This document shows, one piece after another, positions 41,473 to 54,057 of a stretch of 64,000 nt of DNA. Source of the stretch: Phragmites australis (taxonomy: Eukaryota > Streptophyta > Magnoliopsida > Poales > Poaceae). How positions within the stretch are numbered: the first letter of the stretch is position 1; each line of letters opens with the position of its first letter. The position numbers and the translations under genes are program-made. The notes below the pieces were generated by a model. The model searched no databases. It was not told the DNA's origin and was given only the letters and a program-made list of their open reading frames with translations. The stretch is taken from assembly GCF_958298935.1 (NCBI RefSeq), contig NC_084929.1:1178001-1242000 (forward strand), in the 5' to 3' direction.

Positions 41473-44400
41473 TTACAAATTCTCAAAGAACTCAGGATAC
41501 TCGGAACGAAGCTGATCTTCCCGCTCCCAAGTCGCTTCGGACTCAGAGTGGTTACTCCACTGAATCTTCAAGAATTTGATTGAACTCCGCCGCGTCTTGC
41601 GCTCGGTTTCACCCAAGATTCGCATCGGTTTCTCACAATATGTTAAGTCCGGTTGCAATTCTTCGGGCACAACATCAACGACATCAGTCGGGACTCGGAG
41701 ACACTTCTTGAGTTGTGAGACATGAAACACATTATGCACCGCGGAGAGGGACGGCGGCAACTCTAATTGATATGCAACCTCTCCACGCCGAGCTAAAATC
41801 TGAAACGGTCCAACATACCGAGGCGCCAGTTTGCCTCGAACTTGGAATCGACGAACGCCTTTGAGAGGTGAGACCTTCAAGTACACATGATCCCCCACCT
41901 CAAATGTGAGCTCCCGGCGACGTCGATCTGCATAGCTCTTCTGCCTAGACTGGGCCGTGAGAATACTCTTGCGGATATTCTGAACATGGTCTTCTGCCTC
42001 CTTGACCAAATCCGGACCTAGAAAAGCCCGTTCACCGGATTCGGACCAATTCAGCGGCGTACGGCACCTCCGACCATAAAGGGCCTCAAATGGCGCCATC
42101 TCTATACTAGCCTGGAAACTGTTGTTATACGAAAATTCCGCAAACGGCAGGCATATGTCCCACTTCTTCCCATAAGTGAGCACACAGGCACAGAGCATAT
42201 CTTCGAGAATCTGATTTACCCTCTCCGTTTGACCATCCGTCTGTGGGTGATACGCCGTGCTGTGGAACAACTCAGTCTCCATAGCCTCTTGGAAATTTCT
42301 CCAGAAATGAGAAGTAAACTGGGTACCTCGATCCGAGATGATCTTCTTCGGCACCCCATGGAGGCAAACAATTCTAGTGAGGTACAACTCCGCATACTGC
42401 TTAGCAGAATAAGTGGTTCTGACAGGAAGGAAGTGTGCGGACTTTGTCAACCGGTCCACGATGACCCAAATAGAGTCATACCCACTCGAAGTCTTCGGCA
42501 AGCCGGTAATGAAATCCATCCCAACTTCCTCCCACTTCCAAGATGGAATGGGCAAAGGCTGGAGTGTGCCGGCAGGCTTGATGTGTTCAGCCTTCACCCT
42601 TCGGCAGACGTCGCACTCAGACACATATCTAGCAACCTCCCGCTTCATGCGAGTCCACCAGAAACGGGGTTTCAAATCCTGATACATCTTCGTACTGCCC
42701 GGGTGAATGGACAGCAACGAATCGTGAGCCTCATCAAAGATCTTCTTCCTCAGCGCCTCGACCCTCGGAACCACTAGACGGTTCCCAAACCAGATAACGC
42801 CCTGATTATCCTCAGTAAAACACAAGGCCTGCCCGATCTTCCTCTTCTCTCGAATTCGGGCCATACCCTTATCATCCCTCTGAGCAGCCTTAATTTCATC
42901 AATGAGCGTGGACTTGATTTCAAGATTTGCAATAAAACCGTCTGACACCATATCAAGCCCAAGACGCCGGAACTCATCACACAACGTGGAATCCATCGGC
43001 GAGGCTACAAGACAGTGACAATGAGCCTTTCGACTCAAAGCATCGGCGACCACATTCGCCTTGCCTGGATGGTAGTGAACCTCCAGCTCGTAGTCTTTGA
43101 TCAACTCGAGCCATCTTCGCTGCCTCATGTTCAAATCCGCCTGCGTGAAAATGTACTTCAAACTCTTATGATCCGTGTAGATACGGCACAAGTTGCCCAT
43201 CAAGTAGTGGCGCCACATCTTCAGAGCGTGCACGACAGCAACAAGTTCAAGATCATGTGTCGGGTAGTTCTCCTCATGACGCTTCAACTGTCGGGATGCA
43301 TATGCAACGACTCGGTCCTCCTGCATCAAAACACAGCCAAGACCGATGCCGGACGCTTCGCAATACACATCAAACCCTCTGGTCACATCAGGTTGAGCAA
43401 GCACTGGGGCGGTCGTGAGCAGCTTCTTCAATGTCTGGAAGGCAGACTCACAGGCATCTGACCAATCAAACACGCTGCCTTGCTTTAACAACTCAGTCAT
43501 TGGCTTCGCAACCTTGGAGAAGTTCTCGATGAACCGGCGGTAATAGCCCGCAAGTCCAAGAAAACTCCGGATCTCACTAACATTCTGGGGTTGAACCCAG
43601 TCGAGCACATCCTGCACCTTGCTCGGGTCAACTGCCACCCCGTTCTCTGATAGAACATGTCCCAGAAAGGCCACCTCCCTGAGCCAAAACTCACACTTGC
43701 TGAACTTAGCGTACAGCTGATGTTCTCGGAGTCTGCCCAGAACAACACGAAGATGCCCAATGTGTTCTTGCTCGGTCTTGGAGTATATCAGAATGTCGTC
43801 GATGAAAACAATTACAAACTTGTCCAACTCCTCCATGAACACCGAGTTCATAAGGTACATAAAGAAGGCCGGCGCATTAGTCAAGCCAAACGACATAACG
43901 GTGAACTCATACAAGCCATATCGAGTAGAGAACGCTGTCTTTGGAATATCCTCTGGCCGAACCTTAATTTGATGATAGCCCAGCCTCAAGTCAATCTTTG
44001 AGAAGACTCAGGCTCCCGTCAACTGATCAAACAAGATGTCAATCCTAGGAAGCGGATACACATTCTTCACCGTGACTGCATTCAGCGGACGGTAATCGAC
44101 ACACATCCTGAGAGTGTCATCTTTCTTCTTCACAAATAAAGCTGAGCATCCCCAAGGTGAGGAACTCGGACGAATGAAACCCTTTGCTAGCAGCTCATGA
44201 ATCTGCTTCTTCAGCTCAACTAGCTCAATTTGCGACATCTTGTACATCTTCTTCGAAACCGGGGCCGCACCGGGTACGAGATCAATAGAGAACTCCACTG
44301 CCCTGCCAGGAGGCATTCCAGGCAACTCATCTGGAAAGACATCTGGAAATTCCCACACCACAGGAATGGTCTCCATAATCCTAGTGGGGGCAGCCTTTAT

Positions 44401-45945
44401 GGTGAACAGGCAGGACTTGACACCCTTCAGCTTCAACTGAATACGAGTGCCTGACAGACCATCGAGGGTGACGGTCCGCCGAGCACAGTCCAACACAGCC
44501 TTGTTCTTGGAGAGCCAATTCATCCCCAGAATAACATCAATTCCCTTCGAGTTCATTACTAACAGATTAACATAGAAGGGCACTTCGTTGACCATTACCG
44601 CCGCTTTATTCACACACTGGTTGATTAGAACTTTGGCCCCCGGGGTGTCTATAAGATACGGCGTGTGGGTAGCACTCACTCTCAACCCACTCTTCCAAAC
44701 GTAATCCGAAGATATAAAGGAGTGAGAGGCTCCTGAATCAAACAAAACCACTGCAGAAAAGATGTCAGAGTTGAAACTCATATCCAACGTACCCATCAGG
44801 ACGGTGTCACCCTCCTGAACCTCGTCGGCGGTAGTGTGGCGAGCTCGACCACGCTTGGGAACGTGAGTCGCCTGCGAAGACTGCGGTGCTGACTGAGCCA
44901 GCGGTGGTCGCGGGGCACTCACCGCGGCTCCCGGCCTCGGATACGGGCACTCCATCGAGAAATGGCCGACGCGGCCACAGTTGAAGCACGGACCACCTGA
45001 GCCACCGGTCACGCTCACTTGGGAGCCGGCTGGTCGTGCAGCCTGCCCCTGTGGGGCGGAGAACGCAGGACGTGGTACAAACCACATCGGCCGTGGGTAC
45101 CTAGCCGACGGCACCTGAGACTGTGGAGGCTGACTCTCAGTGCGGGTGCGCTGCGAGCTACCGCCCACAGAAGACGAGGAACCCCTCTTCCGCCTCTTCT
45201 CCTCTTGGTGGCTCTTATACTTGAGCTCCACCGTGATCGACGTGCTCACCAACTCGTTGAAGTCGGCGAACTTATGCGCAGACAACCGGTCCTGCATCTT
45301 CGAGTTTAGGCCATTCACGAAGCGGCGCTGCTTGCGCGCATCCGTGCTGACCTCCTCAGTAGCGTATTGTGCAAGGTGGTTGAACACCTGCACGTACTCC
45401 ATCACCGCTCGACCTCCTTGCTTGAGGTCCTCAAACTCCTGCCTCTTAGCCTCCATGAGACCACTAGGTATGTGAAACGAGCGGAAGGCCTCACGGAACT
45501 CCGCCCACGACACGCGGTGATCGGCGGGGTGCATGGCCAGAAAGCCGGACCACCACGCACCCGCCGGGCCCTGAAGCTGATGGGCGGCGAAGAGCGCCTT
45601 CTCGTGATCCTCGCAGTGAAGAAGAACGAGCTTCTGCTCGATCGTCCGGAGCCAGTGATCGGCATCCAGAGGATCCTCAGCTCGCGAGAAGACCGGCGGC
45701 TGAGTCCGCAAGAAGTCCGAGAAGTCGTCTCGGCGCACGGCTCCACCTCCTCCATGAGGAGCCGCGTTGCGCACGAGAGCCTCCAGAAGCGCTTGGTTCA
45801 TCTGGAGGAGAGTTTGATTTGCTTGGCGGTTCTGCTCGATTTGCATGAGCACATCCGCCATGGTCGGCGGTGGAGGAGGGTTGTTCTGACCGGAACCCTC
45901 TGGAACCTCCCCACCACGCCGAGTGACAACCATTCTGAAATGCAA
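41473..45945 (-). CDS. Tekay-like gag-pol polyprotein with one in-frame TGA
   Basis: One continuous minus-strand frame of about 1490 codons, broken only by TGA at 44008-44010. Gag (about residues 75-260) reads [20 protein letters not shown], and the zinc knuckle [14 protein letters not shown] lies near 320. The protease motif is [16 protein letters not shown] begins with [20 protein letters not shown] and its catalytic box is [14 protein letters not shown]. RNase H follows ([32 protein letters not shown]). Integrase has [37 protein letters not shown] and [13 protein letters not shown]. The C-terminus (about the last 60 residues, [20 protein letters not shown]) is chromodomain-like. The TGA lies in RT between LTGA and VFSKIDLR, so reverse transcriptase would be cut unless read through. 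All other catalytic motifs are present. Confidence 0.92.
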
Positions 45946-46690
45946 ACAAAAGGGGAAACGTCAAATTCCGACTTAGCACAATGCACTCACCGGATATATT
46001 GGTAGAACCCCGTAACACATGTACAAACATAAATACATGCATGAATGACATGAAATGATGCATGCTCGAACCTAACTACCGCTTCTTTCTCAAAACAAGA
46101 ACCGCACCTGCAAGCATCAAAATCACAGGCAGTATACAACATCCAGAACGTACCCTTCGCGCTAGAAAGGGTAAGAGCGCGAACGGCCCTTGTACCACAT
46201 GCCGTACAAGCGACAATCCATACGTCGATAACGACGTATTCACTTCCCGTAGACCCTACGGGACATCTCGTGTAATCGCCACACGAGTAGACGACCATGT
46301 CTCCCATCGCATGGTGGATGTTCATACGCTATTGCTAGCGTATTCACTTCCCGTACGGATCACCGTACGGAACATGCCGGGCCCCTGCCTCGCATCCGGC
46401 TGAGCCCTCGGTGATTAACCGCCACCGAGCGTCGTACCTTACCTTCCGACGATGCAAAGCCGAAGATGCAATGCTCAACATGAATTAATGCAGGGTCGAA
46501 GGCGAAACAATGTGGTATTAGACATATAAACGCCACTCATAATACGCATTTTAACTTAGGGGCATAAACGATAGCAGTTTAATACATATTGAACATGAAG
46601 AGGCGTAAACATAAATTGTGGGTTGTTTGGGTGGAGTTGTCGACTTACTAAACAACGCACTAATTATGTTTAGGCTACTGAACTAAACCA
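45946..46690 (-). other. Tekay-like 5' leader
   Basis: Untranslated leader between primer site and gag. It contains repeated short inverted motifs around CTTCCCGTA(GG/CG).CCTACGGGA (about 46240-46375), able to form hairpins as in packaging/dimerisation leaders. That role is inference. Confidence 0.6.
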
Positions 46691-46703
46691 GGCTCTGATA
46701 CCA
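46691..46703 (-). promoter_or_regulatory. Tekay-like primer-binding site (initiator tRNA-Met)
   Basis: Minus-strand TGGTATCAGAGCC, three bases from the 5' LTR end, an exact match to the standard plant initiator-Met primer site. Confidence 0.92.
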
Positions 46704-46706
46704 AGC

Positions 46707-49700
46707 TGTGAGGAACCGTCCAAATAGTATTCTAATTAATCATCAGGAGGATCATTATTCATAATCACAACCTCGACGATTAACCAGAATACCATTCCGG
46801 TAGTCCCGGCACGTGTTTTGTGCCCAGGATCGGAACACATGCCTTCCAACTCAAATATCACAACACAGTTTAATAGAGAGCAAGTAATTAAACTGGATTA
46901 CAATTATTAAACATGCAACTGCTTCCACAATTTACAACAAAAGAAGAACAGCAACAACTAAGCAGCGGAAGAAAAACCTATACAACAAAAGAGTATGGAG
47001 CCGTATGCCCTTAGGCTCCATACCAAAAGCGTCGGAGTTCGGAGTAGGATGTGCTACTCCTGCCCGCCACCCGGATCGGCAGGCAAAAAGTAGCCGAAAA
47101 CTGCCTCTTCCTCGCCGACCTGTGAACCTGAAAACAACTTAAGGGCAGCACCCCTTAGTACGAAGGTACTAGCAAGTCTTACACAGTATGAGTATATATA
47201 TTCTCGACTCCAAGGATCATGCATTTAAAGCTGTAGCAAGGATTAAGACATGTTTAAGTTCATTAAGCGGTAAGCAACCTAGACTCTAGGTGTAAGCAAC
47301 TGACTTAACCAACCACCGACTCAAACTCTGCCAACCAACTGACCACAACAGATATGTAAACAAGTGTATAAAAGTAAACCATTACCACCAAACCACCGAC
47401 CACATACCGACCAAACCACCCCAATCCAACCATGCCACAACCCATATCGAAACTCTACGACCAAAATATGGTCGCTCGGTGGAGATAAGCGATAGCGATG
47501 CTCATGACCGAGAGCGCGGCAGTTCGAACTGATTATACACCCTGCAGGGGAATACTCCTGGACCCACACGACACAGGGACCATACGGCTTGTGCCACCCG
47601 CTAAGATGCGCACAAGGGGGTACCCGTGACAACCTTTCCCAACCAGGCCCAACCATGTGGATCAACCATAGCTCGGCGAGGCGGTATTAGAACTACTCCT
47701 CGAGCAAACTAATACCGCTAAAAGCCCGGACTCAAACCGGACTCACATCGTCTATGACGAGGCCCACATGACCACGTCTGCGAAGGTAATCGGCTCGCCT
47801 ACCATTATATCAGCATGTGGTGAGTAAGGTAAGTGCTAAAGCCGACTACACCGATGATCGGTGCTTAACCGGTGCAAGCGGTCTACGGTGTCCGGGTTCC
47901 CTTCCCGAACTGCCTGAGGACTCCTCGTGAGCAGATGACACCCCTAACACCGCCCACACCTCGTCTCAACTCACCACTCACCAAACCGACTCATCCTCAA
48001 CACAACCACAAGTGTGAACAAGTAATAAGCCCTAGGCTCGCGACAACGGTGGACGCCGTCGTCGACTTCTACCGGAAAGCCTAAGTACCACTAAGCATAG
48101 CGAACTATAAGTAGGCCTCGATGACTCCACTAGGCTCCTAGGAACAACACGGCACGTGACCAAAATGGGAGAATGCATAGGCATAGGTTCTACCCAACTC
48201 GGTACCCGACACATGCAATGTATACACAAGCGTAGATAACATATTAGATTTCAATTTGACACGGTGCAATATGATAGATGCTTGCCTTGCTGCCCTAGCT
48301 GCTGCTCACAGTTACCCGAGTCAAGATCACCACTGCGGGAACCTCCGGGGACAGCCTCGTTCGCCTCGTTCGCCGGTTCGAAGTTCCCTAAAAGAATCAC
48401 GCGTGCAATGTAATGAATATGAATGACATGCAATGAAAGATGCTTTACTGCAAGACAGCAGTGGAGATGCAATGCACTTATGCCATGAGTTAAAAGCCTT
48501 AGGGATTTCCTTATCTGAATTATTGTTTAACATTTGACAACTTCCTAGATTGATTAAGCTTACTCTAAGGTTAAATCCAAAAGAAAGTTAACTATACTTA
48601 ACAAGAGGGCAACTCTTTTGAGTAAACAAGGAACCCACTAACAGGATTTACACAACTCAATTTATGGACTAACCAATTATGAAATGTTTAAAGATTGAAA
48701 CCATTTTAACAACTTATTAATCCTCAGTAAGCATTTCATAAACCCTAATATTATTAATAAACATGGCATAATTTAACAAGATTAACAGAATTTGGTTTGC
48801 CAATTTTGGACTCATCAAAAATTGTTTATGAATTATTGAAGATTAAACACACTCATTAATTGAATAAAAGTAATTATACCTTTCACAATACCTAGTATTT
48901 TTCATGTGTATAGTATGACAATACAAGGCCAACAAAATTAGATTCATCAATTTTGGAAATACCAAACTTTAAGTATGAATTATCAAAGCCTAGACATAAA
49001 CCATTAACTCAATAATTCACAGCACACATTTCATGGCCACTAGCATTTTTAATGGACAGATCATGATACAAAAAAACCAACAAAATTGGTTTTAGGAATT
49101 TTGGAGCTCTACACAATTTCCTATGCATTTTTCAAGTTTTCAGCCGATTTAACATTGAACAAATATTCTAATTCGCATTTTCGATTTTCTCTAATATTCA
49201 AATGGGCCCACGCCTTTTTCTACCGACACCGGCCTAGCCCAAGCCACTGACCGGCGGGGCCGGCACATCTTGACCCGAGTCAAAACTGACTCGCGCCAGA
49301 ACAGAGCGCAACACGGCTGGCCGGGGCTCGGCTTGAGCCCGCCGGCGGCGAGCGGCGCAGTCCAAGCGGCTGGCAACGGCAACTGCGGCTCCAGCATGTG
49401 CGCGGGGATCCATTTGAGGCACACGTCGCCACTGTCGACGGTCGGAGAATGGCTAGCGGCGGCGGACGGCGGAAACTATACGACGGCGGCTCGGTCTTGA
49501 CTCGCCGACGACGAACGGCGGCGTAACACGCCTGGCCGAATGCACCAACACGTTCCACGCGAGCATGTGGACCTAACGGCGTGCTCGCCGGCCGACGAGC
49601 TCGACGGCGGCACGGCTGGCGGCACGCGCGGGGAGGCGGCGGCGGCTCGGCCATCGTGGACACACGCGCCGGTAACGGGACGGAGGAAAAACGCCGTGCG

Positions 49701-50657
49701 CAAAAGGTGTACAGGAGCATGGGGAAGCTCACCGTGCAGCAGGTTGGGCCGGAGAAGCGAGGGCACGGCGGGTCGACGAAGGGCGGCGGAGTTCGGCTGC
49801 CGCCGTTGGGGAAGAAGGCGTGGATGGCTCCAATCCTTGCGGGAAACAGCCGGGGAAGGAGGGGACACGGCGGAGGAGCTCGGGGTGCTCTTCCCTGCGG
49901 CTCTACTGGGCTCGGGCTCGAGGGAGCTTGCCGGTGGCGCGTCGGCTTGGCCAGCGGCGCGGCGCAATGCAGCTCGGCGCTGTGGTGCTCTGGGCGACAG
50001 GAAGAGCAAGCGAGGGAGAGAGAGATATAAGGCAGAGGCGAAGGAGGAGATAAGGCCTGGGCCGATCTTTTGGCCGGCAACGTGGAGCTGGCCACCGAAG
50101 TCAAGATTTGCGGCGCCGCCTTGCTCTGTGAGAGCGGGAGAAGGGGAAGCAGAGGCTGCCTGAGCGAAGGGGATGACAGGTGGGGCCGATGAACAGTGAC
50201 CGCCAGGCAAAAATATCTTCACTACTTTGGTTATCAAGGTGGAGGCCTTACTGTGGTCTAAAAATTGTGGGACAATTTTTGTTGGCTTCTATAAATCATG
50301 AACAATCCATTTTACCTTGTTTGACCCAAAAAGCTTGCACCAAATTCAAATGAAAATTCTCCAAAGAGGCAAGCTTTTCTAACTTGTGTTAATTTTTATG
50401 CCTTTAAAATAATTCCCAAAAATTTGGGAAAATTCATTTATATTCTCCTCCAGGCACCTACTAATTTCTAAAATTGTTTCCAATCCTATGTTGTATAGAA
50501 ATATGGTGAGTTGCTTAACAACGCATCAACTAATATTGATTTTTACAATTTATTTAATTAAAAATTGCATGCCTAAAATTGCTCAAAACTAAACAAATGA
50601 TGCTAATGACGTCCATTAGCACTTAATTATATGTTTTGGAAATTATGGGCCATGACA
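46707..50657 (-). repeat. Tekay-like 5' LTR
   Basis: Same length (3951 bp) and boundaries as the 3' LTR with about 15 differences seen by eye (for example near 46770, 47007, 47033, 47735, 49381, 49441, 49886, 50274 and 50589). It joins the Tat gag at the TCCCT duplication. Confidence 0.95.
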
Positions 50658-50662
50658 TCCCT

Positions 50663-51790
50663 GTTGAGCCAGCCTCGGGCCCCGCCCGTGGGCTCGCCCA
50701 GGAGTCCGACCGCCGGCAAGCACGCCAAGCAGCCATTGACAGACGGCTCACGCCCGCGAGGGCTCCGGCCCGAGCCCCTCCTAGGGCTTCGGCTCCCGCA
50801 AGGGCTCCGGCTCCGGCAAGGGCCCCCGCTCCAACGGGGCCCGAGCCGGGGAAGTGGTGCCCGATTCACCAGACCAGGTGGCATGACCTCACGGAGTGTC
50901 GCACGGTCAAGAGCCTCATTGAGCAGCGCCAAAGGGACCACGAGGAGCTCTGCCAGGGTGGCGACGATGAAGCCGCCCCCAACAACCCAGAGCTCGGCTT
51001 CCAGGAGCCTGAGCACACCGTCGCCTTCATCAATGGAGGCGCGTACACGCCCTCCTCCCGCCGCAGTGTCAGAACCATGTGGTGCGAGGTGTGCTCAGCG
51101 ACCCTGAGTGAAGAGGCTGTAAGGCCCCTAAAGTGGTCAGACGCCCCGATCACATTCAGCTTGGCCGACCACCCCGCCAGTACTGCAGGCGTGGGGCGAC
51201 TACCCCTGGTAGTGTCCCCCACCATCTGCAATGTGAAGGTTAGCAGAGTGCTGATCGACGGGGGCGCAGGCCTTAACCTCCTCTCCAAGGAGGCTTTCGA
51301 GTAGCTGCAGGTGCCCTTCAGGCTCCTAAAGCCGTCGCTCCCGTTTTACGGGGTGACACCCGGGCACTCCCTACCCCTCGAGCAGGTCGAGTTGCCCGTA
51401 ACATTCGGGAGTCGGGACAACTTCCGAACGGAGAACGTCATCTTCGACGTCGTGGAGCTCCCCCTCCCCTACAACGCCATCCTCGGGCTCCCGGCGCTTG
51501 CCCGATTCATGGTGGTCACGCACTATGCGTACCTCACAGTTAAGATGCCGGGCCCAGCAGGCCCCATCTCCGTGTCCGCCGAGACCAGCCGCGCCGTCTC
51601 CTGCGCCGAGCAGTTATACTCGGCCTTGGTCTCAGCCCGAGCCGAGGTCGAAGGTCGTCCAGGGGGCCCAGGACCCTCTTCATCCAAACCCCGACTCGCT
51701 GCCGACACCTCCGTTCCTAAGAAGGAGGTCGTGGTGGGCGAAGACGCCTCTCAGGTCGTCCGAATCGGCGGTGACCTAGGCGGCAAATAG
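50663..51790 (+). pseudogene. Tat gag C-terminus and aspartic protease
   Basis: Continues the gag frame after the Tekay insertion. An Ala/Pro/Arg repeat (RAPAPARAPAP) leads to the Cys/His region WCPIHQTRWHDLTECRTVKS, typical of Tat gag. The protease follows: VSRVLIDGGAGLNLL (about 51235-51280), with DGG in place of DSG as common in this lineage, then YNAILGLPALARF. In-frame stops at 51302 and 51788 interrupt it. Confidence 0.8.
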
Positions 51791-53108
51791 GAAAGCACGT
51801 TCGTCACCTTCCTCCAGGCTAACGTCGACGTGGTGCATGGCAGCCGTTCGATATGCCCCCTAGGGAGGTGATCGAGCACCACCTGGCTGTGCGCCCGGAC
51901 TCACGCCCGGTGAAGCCGAAGGTCTGGTGGCAGGCGCCCGAGCGCCAGGAGTTCATCCGGGAGCAAGTCAGCAAGCTCCTTGACGCCGGATTCATCCGAG
52001 AGGTCCTCCACCCCGAGTGGCTGGCAAACCCAGTTGTCGTCCCGAAGGCCAACGGCAATCTCCGCATGTGCGTGGACTACACCGATCTAAACAAGGCTTG
52101 CCCTAAAGATCCTTTTCCTTTGCCCCGCATAGATCAGATTGTAGATGCAACAGCGGGATGTGATCTTATGTGTTTTTTAGATGCAAACTCTGGTTATCAC
52201 CAGATTCGCATGGCCATAGAGGATGAAGAAAAAACTGCTTTTACCACTCTGGTGGGGACTTATTGCTATGTGTCGATGCCTTTTGGTTTGCGTAATGCTG
52301 GTTTTCTTTCCAGCGCGCAATCCGCATCACCCTCGATTCGCAGGTTGGCCGCAACGTCGAGGCCTACATCGACATTCTCATGGGCAAATCCTAAGACTGC
52401 GCCACCCTGCTCGAAGATCTTGCCGAGACTTTCAACAGTCTCTGCACTACCTGCCTGAAGCTCAACCCCGAGAAGTGCGTCTTCGGGGTGCCTGCGGGCA
52501 AGCTCCTCGGTTTCTTGGTTTCCAACGGAGGGATCGAGGCCAATCCAGAGAAGATCTGGGCCATCGAGCAGATGCGACCCCCGGCTCGACTCAAGGAGGT
52601 TCAGCGTCTCGCCGACTGCATGGCGGCCCTCGGGCGCTTCATCTCCAAACTCGGGGAGCGAGGACTCCCCCTTTTCAAGCTTCTGAAGAAGACCGGTCGT
52701 TTCGACTGGACGCCGGAGGCCGAGCAGGCCTTCTGCAATCTGAAGAAGTATCTCACCTCGCCACCCGTACTGGTGGCCCCCTCCGAAGGTGAGTCACTAC
52801 TGCTCTACGTCTCGGCCACTCCTCAGGTCGTGGGCATGGTACTTGTGGTGGAGCGCGATGAGTGCACGGGGTCAGGTGCTGGGTCCCAGCTCCCGGTCGC
52901 TCCCGAGCACTCCCCCGTCCTCGCGGCTCCCCCCGAGCAGGGGGTCGAGCCCAAGCACTTGGCTCCCCCCGAGCAGGGGGTCGAGCCCGAGAACTTGGCT
53001 CCTCCCGACCAGGGAGTCGAGCCCGAGCACCCGGTCAGCCCCGACCACGTCGCCGAGCTCGGGGGCTGTAGCAGGCCCTCGGGTGAAGCCGCAGCCCGGG
53101 CCCGCTGA
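51791..53108 (+). pseudogene. Tat reverse transcriptase and first RNase H (start)
   Basis: IEHHLAVRPDSRPVKPKVWW, DAGFIREVLHPEWLANPVVV, RMCVDYTDLNKACPKDPFPL and LDANSGYHQIRMAIEDEEKT are clear RT blocks. A frameshift falls near 52310. The catalytic region reads AYIDILMGKS, so one of the two adjacent aspartates of the YIDD box is missing. The thumb/connection (LKLNPEKCVFGVPAGKLLGF, WAIEQMRPPARLKEVQRLAD) follows. The start of RNase H (LLLYVSATPQVVGMVLVVER) is then interrupted by an acidic repeat. Confidence 0.82.
52927..53060 (+). repeat. 36-bp tandem repeat inserted in the Tat RNase H
   Basis: Three and a half 36-bp units translate as APPEQGVEPKHL, APPEQGVEPENL and APPDQGVEPEHP. They lie between the RNase H strands VVGMVLVVERDE and VQRPVYFVSEVL, where related elements usually have a short linker. 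The units share the CCCCGAGCA composition of the LTRs. Confidence 0.8.
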
Positions 53109-53109
53109 G

Positions 53110-54057
53110 TACAGCGACCGGTGTACTTCGTCAGTGAAGTCCTCCGGGAGGCCAAGGTACCCTCAAGCTCAGAAGCTACTCTACGCCGTGCTCATCGTTT
53201 CCCGGAAGCTGCGCCACTACTTCCAGGCGCACAAGGTCTCGGTGGTTACTACGTACCCACTGGGGCCCATTCTCCGGAACTGAGAAGGCACCGGGCGCGT
53301 TGTCAAGTGGCCGGTGGAGCTAGCGGAGTTCGACCTGCACTTTGTCAGCCGCCAGGCAATCAAAAGCCAGGCGCTCTCTGACTTCGTGGCAGAGTGGACA
53401 CCCATCCCTGAGGTCGTCCAAGAAGAAATCTCCACATATCCCGGGCACGATTCGCCCGGGTACTGGATTATTTATTTTGACGGTTCCCTCACGCTGAAAG
53501 GCGAGGGGGCCGGAGTGGTTCTCACCTCCCCAACGGGTGAAGAACTCCGGTACGTCGTGCAGCTGCAGTTCCGCGCATCCAACAACATGGCGGAATATGT
53601 GGGCCTCATCGCCGGCCTCCGAGCCACGGTTGGCCTCGGGATTCGTCGCCTCCTGGTCAAGGGAGACTCCCAGCTGGTGGTCAACCAGGTATCGAAAGAA
53701 TACCAGTGCACGGATCCTCAAATGGCGGCGTACGTGGCGGCAGTCAGGAAGCTAGAGAAGCGCTTCGACGGCCTGGAGCTGCGGTACATCTCTCGCCGCG
53801 TCAACACTCTAGCCGATGACCTCTCTCGCCTGGCCTCCTCCCGTGCGCGTGTCCCTGCCAGAGTCTTTGAAGAAAGACTCACACGGCCTTCCGTCCTGCC
53901 TGCCGAACAGGACGAAGGGGAAACCTCGAGCTCAATTCAGGGGACCCCGGCGGCACCCTCAGTTGGAAGCCCTGACAGGGTGCCGCCGTCCGGCGAGCGC
54001 GCTGCGCTTGCTGTCAGTTCTCAAGATGCCTCGTGGATGGACGAGATCCGAGGGTAA
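53110..54057 (+). pseudogene. Tat RNase H (end) and second, archaeal-type RNase H
   Basis: VYFVSEVLREAK and SRKLRHYFQAHKVSVVTTYP end the first RNase H with frameshifts. From 53314 an open frame gives YWIIYFDGSLTLKGEGAGVV, RASNNMAEYVGLIAGLRATV, LLVKGDSQLVVNQVSKEYQC and ISRRVNTLADDLSRLA. These carry the D, E, D and D residues of the archaeal-type RNase H that defines the Tat lineage. This domain is the best preserved part of pol. The frame ends at TAA 54055. Confidence 0.85.

Larger units (their letters stand above)
37324..50657 (-). mobile_element. Tekay/Del-like chromovirus (Ty3/gypsy), near-complete and young
   Basis: Two 3951-bp LTRs (37324-41274 and 46707-50657) begin TGTGAGGAACC and end GGGCCATGACA, flanked by TCCCT (37319-37323 and 50658-50662). 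On the minus strand: initiator-Met primer site, about 750-bp leader, gag-pol 45945 to 41473, purine tract, 3' LTR. A C-terminal chromodomain-like region and very long LTRs point to the Tekay (Del) clade. About 15 differences between LTRs were seen by eye, implying a young insertion. The polyprotein has one in-frame TGA. Confidence 0.95.
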
